A program made the translations under genes and the position numbers. This document shows, piece by piece, positions 24,347 through 32,357 of a DNA stretch of 42,216 nucleotides. Positions within the stretch are counted from its first letter, which is position 1; each line of letters starts with the position of its first letter. Source of the stretch: Clostridia bacterium (lineage in GTDB: Bacteria; Bacillota; Clostridia; Christensenellales; Borkfalkiaceae); the NCBI GenBank assembly GCA_014804995.1, contig JAAUYS010000167.1, positions 1 to 42,216 of the forward strand. The letters are read 5' to 3'. Below the pieces are notes generated by a model. It did not search any database. It was not told the DNA's origin and saw only the letters and a list, made by a program, of their open reading frames with translations.

Positions 24347-25252
24347 TTATCCTGTCGGATAAACAGACCCCGCCGGTTCATATGGGTCAGTCCTTTGTGT
24401 TGAATATCTTACTCCCACAAGTCCCTGCCCCTGTCCAGATAAATACGTTGTTGGATAATATGTGTCAAACCTCGCACCGTAGTACCCAAGGGCCTGGCTC
24501 AAACTGCTGGCCGCTCTATTGGCTATGTTGCTCACATCATTCATAAGTTTGAGCGCCACATCCCCATACTTCATGGCGACAGAGCCAAGGTTCCTTCCAA
24601 GATTGAGAATGTTGCTACGTCTGTTCCACCGCTGGTCGTTCTTGAAATCAATGAACCATTGCTCATCCTGCAAATTATAATTGTGCGTGTCTATCTCAAT
24701 CAGGTTTCTTGAATAGGCAAGCTGGTTCACGGCAGACTCATCCATGCAGAGCTTATACGCCCTCGCCGTCCTGCCCACATATGAGTCCATGTAGTCGTAG
24801 GAATGGTCTATGGCGTTTTTCGCACGCTCCGCTGGTCCAGCGCAATCAAGACTCCTTATTGGCTCATTGGATGCTTCCCATAATATAGCCCATTCAAGAG
24901 GACGATAGTTATTGGCGAACCTGTCCCACTTGTATTTCGCCTGCTGATAGTACCCTTCCGCAAGGTCCTGCTGCTTGTCTGAAATCTCTCCCTGTATCTC
25001 CGCATTTAGCAGGGCAATCGCAAGCTGCGCCGCGCGGAAAGCGTTTGTCCAGAATGACTCTCCTATCGGTCCCCATTCGGGTGCGGCCCAATGACAAAAT
25101 CTTATACGGTCAATTCTCCCAGGCTGCCCAGGGTCCTCTTTGGGTTGCCCAAGAGTGTCTTCTACTGTCTGTTTCTCACCATATAATGTCTTGTGTACTT
25201 TTTCTACAGCTTCTTCTAGTGCTTTGGGGTCAGCGCAAGTACAGTCCGCCAT
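24347..25252 (-). CDS. virion-region protein, paralogue A, 301 aa
   Basis: ATG 25252 follows AAAGGATT. The first 40 residues hold CTCADPKALEEAV; the rest is mostly helical. The core (GYYQQAKYKWDRFANNYRPLEWAILWEASNEPIRS, given here in part) closely matches the pattern in the next gene upstream (25256-26005), as does the DQRWNRRSNILNLGRNLGSV segment, so the two are tandem paralogues. Function unknown; a helical head, tail or ejection component is likely from its place between the propeller protein and the giant virion proteins. Confidence 0.65.
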   Translation of the reverse strand: MADCTCADPKALEEAVEKVHKTLYGEKQTVEDTLGQPKEDPGQPGRIDRIRFCHWAAPEWGPIGESFWTNAFRAAQLAIALLNAEIQGEISDKQQDLAEGYYQQAKYKWDRFANNYRPLEWAILWEASNEPIRSLDCAGPAERAKNAIDHSYDYMDSYVGRTARAYKLCMDESAVNQLAYSRNLIEIDTHNYNLQDEQWFIDFKNDQRWNRRSNILNLGRNLGSVAMKYGDVALKLMNDVSNIANRAASSLSQALGYYGARFDTYYPTTYLSGQGQGLVGVRYSTQRTDPYEPAGSVYPTG

Positions 25253-25255
25253 AGG

Positions 25256-26005
25256 CTAATCCTTTACGAGTGTTGAGGTTTGCTTGCCCTGCGCGTTGTA
25301 TTTCTGCCCTTCCTGCGCCATCTGGCCCGCAAGCGCTGTTGACGGATACGCTGGCTGGTTGCGGTTTTGTGTGTAGCCAAGATACTGTCCCGCAGATTCA
25401 AGACCTCTCCACGCCTGGTCAAGCAGACTGCCATATATGCCTGCGCTTGCCGCTCCCAGCGAGGTAACATCCGCAATAAGGTCGCGCCCACGCTTCGCGG
25501 TATTGAGTCGCTTTTCCCAGCGCACATCATTGCGAGTTTCCGTATATGCTCTCTCGTTCCTGTAACCAAGACCGTCAGCCATAGATACAGCCTGCGCTTG
25601 TGCCTGTGATATGCGAATGAGCATATCAGTACGCAACCCAGTGCAATAACGTGAAGTACACCGCATGGCTTCACGCAGTTTGCCCTTGTAGGCAATCCAC
25701 GCGCTTGTTCTGGCTCTCCCCCTTGCTGTCTCATAACTTGGCTCCGCAATGGGTAGGGCCATAGCCTCCCATAATTCCTGGTCCTCTACTGGCGCGTATG
25801 AACTTTTATAATAGTCAAGCCAGTTCTCGGCGATACGCCAGTACTTCTTTGCCATCTCCCATTCCTGGACGGCAATGTCATAGGCCTTGTAGGCGTTATA
25901 TCCCGCGGCGAGTATTGCCGCCGCAGACAGGATATTACCGAACAGGCTTCGTTGTGTATCGTTTACGCCACGATTGGGATTGCATCCGTCTTTCTGTTGC
26001 GCCAT
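25256..26005 (-). CDS. virion-region protein, paralogue B, 249 aa
   Basis: ATG 26005 has only a weak AAGAA site. Shared features with the adjacent 301-residue protein: a helix with YWRIAENWLDYYKSSYAPVE then LWEAMALPI, and later NDVRWEKRLNTAKRGRDLI. Both have the scheme aromatic-A-N-aromatic-Y..P-E-LWEA and a later D-RW-RRLN..RDL/GRN. It lacks the N-terminal cysteine region of paralogue A. The C-terminus is Gln/Ala/Pro-rich. Helical virion component by inference. Confidence 0.65.
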   Translation of the reverse strand: MAQQKDGCNPNRGVNDTQRSLFGNILSAAAILAAGYNAYKAYDIAVQEWEMAKKYWRIAENWLDYYKSSYAPVEDQELWEAMALPIAEPSYETARGRARTSAWIAYKGKLREAMRCTSRYCTGLRTDMLIRISQAQAQAVSMADGLGYRNERAYTETRNDVRWEKRLNTAKRGRDLIADVTSLGAASAGIYGSLLDQAWRGLESAGQYLGYTQNRNQPAYPSTALAGQMAQEGQKYNAQGKQTSTLVKD

Positions 26006-26007
26006 TG

Positions 26008-26478
26008 TTATTTCTTCTTGTAACAGTCAACGTAGGTTGTTCCGATAATATTCCAGCTATTCATAACAGACGGCACCTGCTCATGCGGACTGTGGCTTAT
26101 CCACACCTCATCCACCCCGAGAAATCGCATGGCGTTCTGGGTATATGTGAAAAGGCCATCTCCCACTTCCCTCACCCCCCTGTCATACCAGTCCTCCACA
26201 TGGAACACTGTGGCCTTGTAGGTCATTGGAGTGAACACTATGCCCAATAAATACCCGCATATGTCCTGCCTCTCATCATATGCGACTATGAGCTTCATGG
26301 CTTTTGAGAACCACATGTTCGCAAATGAGTTCACATTCATGTCAAAAGGCGGATTGCCCTTTCTTGGAGCCTTTTCCTTTACCCAGCTTTCAGTATATAT
26401 CGGAGCGAATTTTGTTGTCAGCAAGTCAAGAGACGCGTTCAGGTCCGCGCTTGGCTCAAATAAATCATATGAATACAT
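26008..26478 (-). CDS. GNAT-fold-like acetyltransferase, 156 aa
   Basis: Start chosen at ATG 26478 (AGGGGACAG upstream, one-base overlap with the previous stop); a GTG at 26481 is possible. The sequence KLIVAYDERQDICGYLLGIVF looks like the beta4 region of a GNAT fold, followed by the helix VGDGLFTYTQNAMRFLGVDEVWIS and a C-terminal strand. Stand-alone GNAT-like proteins inside structural operons are common in podovirus-like phages, role unclear. The usual Q/R-x-x-G-x-G/A acetyl-CoA loop is only weakly visible (GVREVGDG), so activity is doubtful. Confidence 0.45.
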   Translation of the reverse strand: MYSYDLFEPSADLNASLDLLTTKFAPIYTESWVKEKAPRKGNPPFDMNVNSFANMWFSKAMKLIVAYDERQDICGYLLGIVFTPMTYKATVFHVEDWYDRGVREVGDGLFTYTQNAMRFLGVDEVWISHSPHEQVPSVMNSWNIIGTTYVDCYKKK

Positions 26479-28139
26479 CACTGTCCCCTGTATGCCGTGA
26501 ATGATGAGTTTCCAAGACTGATGCTATATACATTGCCACTTCCCGTCAACGTCAATTTATACCAGGGATGCCTCCCACAGCGCCTTATCTTATGCGCTTT
26601 TGTATCAGCAAGGAATCTGTCAAAGACCTTGTGGAAGTTGGAGTCGTACAGCTCCACAGTTGCCTCACCTGACATTTTTATCTCGGTAGGCCACCATAAT
26701 GGAGAGTCCGCCAGACTCATGGCGGCCTGCTCATTGTTGCCATACGCCTTGTTGTCAGACACTATATGGCGGCTCTCCCAGATATACGACATGTATTTGT
26801 CGCCACCATCCCATACCCAGACCTTGTTGTCTTCCAGATATAATAACTTTCCAGTGTTAGACACAAGCAGGTCATCGGGTCTTATTGAGAGTGTGCATAA
26901 CTCTCCATCAGACATATCGCCATAGGGCTTGCCGTTCAGGTCCAGCATGAATGTCGCCATGTCAGTGGCGAATACGAGATACCCCTCCCAGTAGGCCATG
27001 CGGATAGTGTCAGGCATGAGCCTTGCCCACTCATCCCTGCCGAACCATTTGCTTGTAACTATATGCCACTGACCATTGGCCTGTAAAAGTATTATCCCCA
27101 CAGGAGAGGCATAGAACATCCCATGCTCGGTCATAATCGCCCCATGCGGACGGACGCATCCTATGTCTGGAAGTGGGAACTCAAGCTGCGAGACAGGAGT
27201 GCATTTTGTGTCATCGCAATTTGATACGTCTATGATATACGGCACACTGTCAGTTGTAACGAATATGCGCTGGTCCTGCACCATCATGCGCACTATATTA
27301 TGGTCAAGGGTAAGGTCATATTTGGCGGGCCAGTTATGAGGCTGGAACTGCTCGGAGAAAAATATCCTGTTTCTGATAAACGCCGCAAGACGCACCTGGT
27401 CCCCGATGCTTATGAGGCCAGTCATCCCCCTTGGCGGCATACGGTCATATTGTGTCTCAAGCGCGGAACCAAGCGCGAGAGTCCTTATCTCATCAGTATA
27501 GCTGCTTTGCCCAGCAGGGATGGTGTCAACATAAAGAAATTCAGTAACAGGAGTCTGGACCTTCCCATCCATCTGCCGAAACCCTGAAGCACTCCGATAG
27601 ATATTTATCTCAACAGCATTATCCGTAGCGACAAGTCCTGATATTGTTACGCTTGTTCCGTCATTGACTCTTATGATATTGCTCGCCGGACTTGGCGCGG
27701 ACTCGGCTCCATGCTCATCAACACAGGTATAGACGTAAGAGCGGGCATCAGCGTCCCTGCTACATTCCTCGGACGCGTTAACAAATGGAGCATTATAAGG
27801 AGCCGCTATCCCATAAGCCCTTGCAGTCTCATTACAGCACTCGTCAACGGCCACATACTGAAGCCCAGTGCCGCAATGGTCTGTCATAAAATAGCCACCC
27901 CAGTCTGGCCCAATGGTCGCCACGTCCATAATCTGCGTCCATGACGGCATACAACACCCGTAAAGCCAAAACATCTTCGCGTTCGCCACAGGCTCCCTGC
28001 CGAACTGACAGGGCACTCGCCATGCCTCCAGACGGCCATTGCGGAGTTTCACATCATGGGCCACAGTCGCCTGATACTCGGCAAGCATATGGTCCGCAAG
28101 TCTTGGTATTATGCCGCCGAAATGGGATATTGCGAACAT
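26478..28139 (-). CDS. beta-propeller tail protein (nozzle / P22 gp10-like)
   Basis: About 553 residues from ATG 28139 (MFAISHFGGIIPRLADHML), preferred over 28193 because it avoids a 52-base overlap and gives the 'FGGI.PR.....L' start typical of phage tail propeller proteins. A fibronectin-like segment (VYTCVDEHGAESAPSPASN, about 136-155) interrupts the blades. Blade-like repeats such as LISIGDQVRLAAFIRNRIFF and YWEGYLVFATDMATFMLDLN follow. These proteins close the portal-adaptor channel at the short tail. No Walker or lytic motif. Assigned by pattern, not by search. Confidence 0.65.
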   Translation of the reverse strand: MFAISHFGGIIPRLADHMLAEYQATVAHDVKLRNGRLEAWRVPCQFGREPVANAKMFWLYGCCMPSWTQIMDVATIGPDWGGYFMTDHCGTGLQYVAVDECCNETARAYGIAAPYNAPFVNASEECSRDADARSYVYTCVDEHGAESAPSPASNIIRVNDGTSVTISGLVATDNAVEINIYRSASGFRQMDGKVQTPVTEFLYVDTIPAGQSSYTDEIRTLALGSALETQYDRMPPRGMTGLISIGDQVRLAAFIRNRIFFSEQFQPHNWPAKYDLTLDHNIVRMMVQDQRIFVTTDSVPYIIDVSNCDDTKCTPVSQLEFPLPDIGCVRPHGAIMTEHGMFYASPVGIILLQANGQWHIVTSKWFGRDEWARLMPDTIRMAYWEGYLVFATDMATFMLDLNGKPYGDMSDGELCTLSIRPDDLLVSNTGKLLYLEDNKVWVWDGGDKYMSYIWESRHIVSDNKAYGNNEQAAMSLADSPLWWPTEIKMSGEATVELYDSNFHKVFDRFLADTKAHKIRRCGRHPWYKLTLTGSGNVYSISLGNSSFTAYRGQ

Positions 28140-28141
28140 GA

Positions 28142-29458
28142 CTAATTCGCTGACAGGTTGGCTGCCATAGTTACGGAATTGAGCATGAGGCATACACTGT
28201 TCGCCACGTCAAAGGAGCCGCCCTTCCATTCAAACTTGAGCGTATGCTCCCCAGCTCCAAGCACCGCATAGGACCAGAATACGAATCCTCCATGCCCACC
28301 GAATATCCGCACCTCGCATGTTAGGGAATCATCTATAATCACATCAGCGTTTGGAGAATCTCTTGAGCCTAGAAACGTGTCCTTGTCATCCACCGTGGCT
28401 ACGACAGGAACGAATATTGTCCCCGCTATCTGGCTATCACTCTCAAGATTGAATGTGCCAGTATAGTTGTGGGCAACAGCGTTAGCCATCCAGTAAAAGA
28501 AAAAGTTGCTCCCAGAACTTGCGCCACCCGCGCTTGCCTGTTTCTTTTCTATGCTTGTGGCAGAGCCAAGCTCGTTGAATGTGATGTCATAGCCGCCACA
28601 GCTAACGGTCTGCTCACCGCCTAGGTCTATATTCTGCTTGATGTCATATATATTATTATACTTGTCAAGGGTGACGTCATAACCGCCAAGGAGCCATATG
28701 CCCTCTCTTTTATTGAGAGGTTCAGCAAGTTTTATTGTATATATATTTGTCTTGGGGTCAGCGTCAACATCAATCCCATCCCCAGGGATTATGCCTGTAA
28801 CACCCTTGTTCGCGCTGCCTGAACCCGTATCTATAAGATGCCCATACCTGTCAAAGGTCATCCCATTGATAGTTGTCTGTGTGCCCTCTTTATGGTTTAT
28901 GACATAGGGGTCATCATAAGTGCCAGAGCCTGTAAGTTTTATGGCGTCATTCCCTGAACGGATATACATGCCGCCAGAACTGGAGCCACCAGAGCCGGAT
29001 ATGATAAACGGATTGGTGGATGTGCCATTGCCAGTTACGGTTATGCCGCTGCCTCCCTCAATATAGACAGTGACAAGGGGACGCCCAGACAGGTCACAGC
29101 GATAGAGATTTCCTGGTGTCGCGGATGGGTTGCAGAGATTGCCGCTCCCCCCACCGCCAGAACCGGAGCCAGTGCAGTCACCAGGTAACGGAGCGCAGGG
29201 GCTGCCAGTATAAATAGGCACAGTCTCGCTTTGCCGCACATTCACAAGACAGCCGTCAGCTATGACAAGCCTGTCATATACGCCATCTGGAGGCGGACTG
29301 CCCTTTTGGAGGTGAACGCCAAGCTCATCAGCATATAGGAGACCACCCCACGGCAGACATATCTCCCATGTTTCCTGCACGGGTACTTGTGTTTCACTGG
29401 CAGATACAAGTTCTTCTGCGCATTTCTGTACGGTACGGGGAGTGCATTGTTCTTCCAT
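28142..29458 (-). CDS. tail fibre/appendage protein with Gly/Ser-rich repeats
   Basis: 438 residues from ATG 29458, which follows AGGAG with good spacing; a frame start at 29500 has no site. After an N-terminal domain (about 1-85, including PRTVQKCAEELVSA and ETWEICLPWGGLLYAD) comes Gly/Ser-rich GSGSGGGGSGN, then repeats of the type 'IT/IK-x-T-G-(N/S)-GT-x(2-3)-P-(F/Y)-(I/V)-I' and 'GGYD(V/I)T', typical of trimeric fibre shafts. The end (TCEVRIFGGHGGFVFWSYAV, and GEHTLKFEWKGGSFD) resembles a jelly-roll receptor-binding tip. Likely host recognition. It is the first gene downstream of the terminator at 29509-29536, so it may have its own start signal. Confidence 0.65.
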   Translation of the reverse strand: MEEQCTPRTVQKCAEELVSASETQVPVQETWEICLPWGGLLYADELGVHLQKGSPPPDGVYDRLVIADGCLVNVRQSETVPIYTGSPCAPLPGDCTGSGSGGGGSGNLCNPSATPGNLYRCDLSGRPLVTVYIEGGSGITVTGNGTSTNPFIISGSGGSSSGGMYIRSGNDAIKLTGSGTYDDPYVINHKEGTQTTINGMTFDRYGHLIDTGSGSANKGVTGIIPGDGIDVDADPKTNIYTIKLAEPLNKREGIWLLGGYDVTLDKYNNIYDIKQNIDLGGEQTVSCGGYDITFNELGSATSIEKKQASAGGASSGSNFFFYWMANAVAHNYTGTFNLESDSQIAGTIFVPVVATVDDKDTFLGSRDSPNADVIIDDSLTCEVRIFGGHGGFVFWSYAVLGAGEHTLKFEWKGGSFDVANSVCLMLNSVTMAANLSAN

Positions 29459-29508
29459 AAAAAAGACTCCTGATTCGCAAACCCATATCATACTATACAA
29501 AAAAAGTA

Positions 29509-29536
29509 AAGTCCCACCTTGCCAGAAGTGGGACTT
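29509..29536 (-). terminator. intrinsic terminator after the AntA/AntB-type gene
   Basis: On the minus strand, AAGTCCCAC (29536-29528) and GTGGGACTT (29517-29509) form a 9-bp stem with a 10-base loop, followed by TACTTTTTTTG (seven T's at 29505-29499). It lies between the antirepressor gene and the fibre gene. Good Rho-independent layout in the direction of the late genes. Confidence 0.8.
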
Positions 29537-29569
29537 ATGAAAAGGAGATGTATTACGACTAAATAATAT

Positions 29570-30346
29570 TTATATCATTTTGTTGGGATTGTCAATGTCT
29601 GAAACCTTTAATAAATCAAGGATATTTGAATACCATTTTATTTGAATTACGGGTGTGCCGCCATGTTTCTTTCCAGTATCAAGCATGATTCCATAGGGCA
29701 GACCTGATTCGGTCAACTCCAAACGGCCATTAGCAAGTCGCTTCTGATAGCCTTTATCAATCAACATCTTGTTGACCTTTCTATTTGATATGCCACCTAA
29801 TTCAAGGCCAATTTCGGTCGGCGTCAACATTGCTTTTTGAACTGGTGAGGGTAGGGCAATCTGGGATTCTTGCAGATAGTCATATCCTGTACGGCCTTTC
29901 ACCATATTGTTTACGCCAAGTGCTACTTGATTGGAATTTAATCCTGCTATTTTTAGTAACCGTTCTGTAATTGTCATATCAAGCAGGATTTTTGCTTCCT
30001 TTCTGTCTGCCTGTAGCCTTTCTTCACAAGCTATAAAATAACGTCTGATTTTCTTACCTTGGTCATTATTTTCAACCATGCAAAGTTCCTTCGCCATGCC
30101 AATGGTTATTTCATATTCAATGGTTGGACGCCCACCTGATGGATTAGAGGTTTTCCCCAAAACGGGGGAAAACTCCTTTCCTTCAATAAAATTGAACTTT
30201 TCTATACGGTCTTTAATCCAGCTTGAAAAATCTCGGCCAACCTGTAAGGCTTCATGTAATTTTCTTGCGTCAACCCATTGGATGCCTCTTCGTTCTTTCA
30301 CAGGCAAGACAGTATCAAATTTAATAGCAATATCTTCATCATTCAT
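29570..30346 (-). CDS. AntA/AntB-type antirepressor
   Basis: 258 residues from ATG 30346, following ATGGAGTTTTGAG; an earlier frame start (30409) lies in the terminator-like leader. The N-terminal AntA/AntB domain is evident: VDARKLHEALQVGRDFSSWI, then DRIEKFNF, then KTSNPSGGRPTIEYEITIGM and AKELCMVENNDQGKKIRRYF. The C-terminal half (about 150-250) looks like a winged-helix/KilA-type DNA-binding part (LTPTEIGLELGGISNRKVNK). Antirepressors bind a CI-like repressor or DNA and promote lytic development. The gene is AT-rich compared with its late neighbours and stands between two minus-strand terminators, so it forms its own cassette. Confidence 0.85.
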   Translation of the reverse strand: MNDEDIAIKFDTVLPVKERRGIQWVDARKLHEALQVGRDFSSWIKDRIEKFNFIEGKEFSPVLGKTSNPSGGRPTIEYEITIGMAKELCMVENNDQGKKIRRYFIACEERLQADRKEAKILLDMTITERLLKIAGLNSNQVALGVNNMVKGRTGYDYLQESQIALPSPVQKAMLTPTEIGLELGGISNRKVNKMLIDKGYQKRLANGRLELTESGLPYGIMLDTGKKHGGTPVIQIKWYSNILDLLKVSDIDNPNKMI

Positions 30347-30370
30347 CTCAAAACTCCATAAAATAAAAAA

Positions 30371-30422
30371 CCCATGATAGGGTCGCAACTTGAGTATATC
30401 CAAACTCAAGACCTATCATGGG
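30371..30422 (-). terminator. leader terminator/attenuator-like hairpin before the AntA/AntB-type gene
   Basis: Minus-strand order: CCCATGATAGG (30422-30412), inner CTTGAGT (30410-30404), loop, ACTCAAG (30395-30389), bulge, CCTATCATGGG (30381-30371), then TTTTTTATTTTATGGAG. The stem is 11 + 7 bp and the T-run runs straight into the Shine-Dalgarno of the gene. It stops upstream late transcription or attenuates the gene itself. The bulge includes TTGCGAC, complementary to the loop of an upstream hairpin (30443-30464). Confidence 0.75.
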
Positions 30423-30442
30423 AAAATTCGGGATATTGTTTT

Positions 30443-30464
30443 TTGCCAGTTGCGACATTGGCAA
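30443..30464 (-). promoter_or_regulatory. leader hairpin with loop complementary to the terminator bulge
   Basis: TTGCCA and TGGCAA form a 6-bp stem (30464-30459 with 30448-30443 on the minus strand) with a 10-base loop ATGTCGCAAC. The loop part GTCGCAAC is perfectly complementary to GTTGCGAC at 30389-30382 inside the downstream terminator structure; the match extends to 9 bases if the closing base is used. Confidence 0.45.
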
Positions 30465-30469
30465 GTCAA

Positions 30470-30498
30470 TATCTATCTTACTATAAAATATTTGTCAA
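30470..30498 (-). promoter_or_regulatory. candidate promoter of the antirepressor cassette
   Basis: Minus strand: TTGACA (30498-30493, perfect -35, including the stop codon of the upstream gene), 17-base AT-rich spacer, TAGATA (30475-30470, weak -10 with half the bases matching TATAAT). It would give a leader of over 100 bases containing both hairpins. The weak -10 makes this tentative. Confidence 0.4.
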
Positions 30499-31097
30499 GC
30501 AGAAACCACAATTTTTGCCGTGCCAGTATGAACCGCCGTGCCGCTGCAATTAGTGGCCGCGAACGATATGGTCGTTTCACTGGCCTTGGCTGGCGCTATG
30601 CCAGATAATATTATCGCACTCCCCTGCGCCTTTGCGCTTACCCATGCTGGCAAGTCGCCCACTCCGCATGTTACAGGAGGCGTCCCATCAAAAAGTATAG
30701 CCCCAGTCCACTGCTGCCCTGCCTTGGCCGGAGCAAGCTCAATGAAATGATTGCTTACTGGAGCGCATACGCAGTCGCCACTACAGCAATCATAGTTGCA
30801 CACAAGGTCTTTTATGGCTGCAAGTATAGCTGGTGATACCGATTTCACACAAGACCCCTCTGGATGCGTGACAGCCTTTGTTCCCTCAAGCCCTCGTTCA
30901 ACAACAAGAGTGCCGTGGTCATTGGTTACTTTCACCGCCTCCATATTGGTGTCATCCAGTATGGAGAGAAATGTGTAGCCATCCTCGCCAAGCAGTTTCA
31001 CAAGGTCAGACTCGGCAGACCTGCATAACGGCAGATAGTTATCTCCTGCCTGCATGACGGCAGACGTATAAGCCGAGAAATATTCGCTAACCATCAT
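30495..31097 (-). CDS. virion/tail-appendage protein with cysteine cluster and Ig-like end, 200 aa
   Basis: ATG 31097 follows CAGGTGA and overlaps the collagen-like gene's end by 11 bases. The middle contains CNYDCCSGDCVCAP (five cysteines in 14 residues, about residues 99-112). The C-terminal part (about 115-200: TGAILFDGTPPVTC, GSAIILSGIAPAKASETTIS, GTAVHTGTAKIVVSA) has the repeating strand pattern of an Ig-like or putative-Ig (He_PIG-type) domain. Adjacent to the collagen-like gene, so probably a surface appendage component. No exact family known. The last codons contain the promoter-like TTGACA of the next cassette. Confidence 0.55.
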   Translation of the reverse strand: MMVSEYFSAYTSAVMQAGDNYLPLCRSAESDLVKLLGEDGYTFLSILDDTNMEAVKVTNDHGTLVVERGLEGTKAVTHPEGSCVKSVSPAILAAIKDLVCNYDCCSGDCVCAPVSNHFIELAPAKAGQQWTGAILFDGTPPVTCGVGDLPAWVSAKAQGSAIILSGIAPAKASETTISFAATNCSGTAVHTGTAKIVVSA

Positions 31098-31695
31098 GGC
31101 GGTTCACCTGTAATAGTCTGGCGTTTGTTATAATAAGAGCTTCCTCAAGTTTCGCTATCCGCTGCTCAAGACTCTTTACATACACTTCAGATGCGAATCC
31201 CTTGTGGCCGCTTCGTTCATAGTCCAGATTGAAAAGCGCGGCATGGTTGCTTGTGCCAGCCGGTCCAGCCGGCCCCTGCCGTCCCTCTCTGCCCTGCGCT
31301 CCTGGCACTCCCCTCGGCCCCTGGTCCCCTTTCGGTCCCACTGGCCCTTGTGGTCCTATCGGTCCCTGCGCTCCTGGCACTCCCTGCTTCCCTTGTGGAC
31401 CAACTGGACCCTCTGGGCCCTGCGGTCCCCTCTCTCCTTGCAGACCTGTTCTGCCTGTCGCTCCAGCCGGTCCCTGTATGCCCTGCGGTCCCCTCTCTCC
31501 CTGTGGTCCCTGCGGTCCCATAAGACCCGTGGCGCCCTGTATGCCCTGCGGTCCCCTTGTATATTCTCCCCATGAGATACCAAGAGGACTTGTGCTGTCG
31601 GCTACAAGAACCTGGCCGTCCTTGGCTCCAACTGGCAGTCCCAGAACTGGAGTGTATTCAGGATATGTGGAAGGACATTGCTTGTGAATAGCCAT
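31087..31695 (-). CDS. collagen-like (GXY) tail/fibre protein
   Basis: 202 residues from ATG 31695 (AAGGTGATGTG upstream); a GTG three bases earlier is possible. Residues 48-149 are 34 consecutive G-X-Y triplets (such as [27 protein letters not shown]), a collagen-like trimeric rod. They are preceded by a 47-residue head and followed by a short coiled coil ([20 protein letters not shown]) that would trimerise it. Phage proteins of this sort are fibre stalks. The proline/glutamine-rich GXY and the charged triplets resemble bacterial collagen. An in-frame DNA repeat lies inside. Confidence 0.9.
   Translation of the reverse strand: MAIHKQCPSTYPEYTPVLGLPVGAKDGQVLVADSTSPLGISWGEYTRGPQGIQGATGLMGPQGPQGERGPQGIQGPAGATGRTGLQGERGPQGPEGPVGPQGKQGVPGAQGPIGPQGPVGPKGDQGPRGVPGAQGREGRQGPAGPAGTSNHAALFNLDYERSGHKGFASEVYVKSLEQRIAKLEEALIITNARLLQVNRHDG
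31249..31554 (-). repeat. collagen GXY triplet repeat with a 23-bp direct repeat
   Basis: The coding DNA for 34 GXY triplets. A 23-base segment (31472-31494) recurs exactly at 31535-31557, 63 bases apart, equal to 21 codons or seven triplets. This in-frame spacing favours expansion and contraction of the rod length by slippage or recombination. Confidence 0.8.
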
Positions 31696-32357
31696 CACAT
31701 CACCTTGCCGAATTTCATTTTTATTGAGCCACGCATAAGATTGGTATGCGACATGACCGCTTCCTCGCGAAGCATCTTGTTATACTCATTATAAAGTTCA
31801 GCTCCCAGACGCAGATTGGTCCAGTCCCTGCCGGTTATCAGCATGATATTGGCCCTGGTTCCCATGAGCAGAATGGAATAATATCTTGTCTTGTATATGG
31901 CCGGAAGCTCGCAGACATCCCTCTCCGGCACTACAGCGATAGTCACTACAGCGGAGTCGGCACATCCACAGTCTGTTTCTATATGAAGCTCACCCTCAAA
32001 CTCATCATACCATACACCCTTTCTATGGCATGAACTACCAACAGGAGCTTCAAAATATCTTGGTGGAATCCTCTCACCACAATGCTCATGGAGTCTTACA
32101 CCCAGTATGGCCCACAATTTCAGTCCATCCGCAGACGCCAGACTGTATGTGCTGACTCCTGGCTCAAGCTCAATGTCAACGCGACGGCGAAGGAGATTGC
32201 CTTTCTCCGCCATGTCAACAGCGGTCTTTATAAGATAGTGGGCAAAAAGCTGGGGAGGAAGCTGTTGATGGGTTTTAGTCTGAAACTCAAATTTCAGCTC
32301 ATCATAAAAATCACTGACCGGAACGGTCGGGAACTTCTCGTACACTATCCTTGCCAT
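31695..32357 (-). CDS. head-tail adaptor/connector-like protein A, 220 aa
   Basis: ATG 32357 has only GGAAATGAAG upstream and lies 46 bases inside the previous gene. The product shows YLIKTAVDMAEKGNLLRRRVDIELEPGVSTYSL and, near the end, YYSILLMGTRANIMLITGRDWTNLRLGAELYNEYNKML, the helical 'LP..Y....L.GA...L....W......A..Y...YN..L' scheme of phage adaptor proteins (gp6/DUF6682 type). The cysteines CHRKG and CGCADS are unusual. A related protein is encoded just upstream (32311-33024). Role: ring between portal and tail. Confidence 0.55.
   Translation of the reverse strand: MARIVYEKFPTVPVSDFYDELKFEFQTKTHQQLPPQLFAHYLIKTAVDMAEKGNLLRRRVDIELEPGVSTYSLASADGLKLWAILGVRLHEHCGERIPPRYFEAPVGSSCHRKGVWYDEFEGELHIETDCGCADSAVVTIAVVPERDVCELPAIYKTRYYSILLMGTRANIMLITGRDWTNLRLGAELYNEYNKMLREEAVMSHTNLMRGSIKMKFGKVM

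Noticed and set aside
31249-31554. CRISPR-like spaced repeats
   Set aside because: The short repeats are continuous coding GXY triplets with no unique spacers or palindromic units.
31204-31687. Long plus-strand and alternative-frame open frames across the collagen-like gene
   Set aside because: The GXY codon bias (GGN CCN CAN) keeps all frames open; none has a ribosome site and their sequences are proline/serine repeats.
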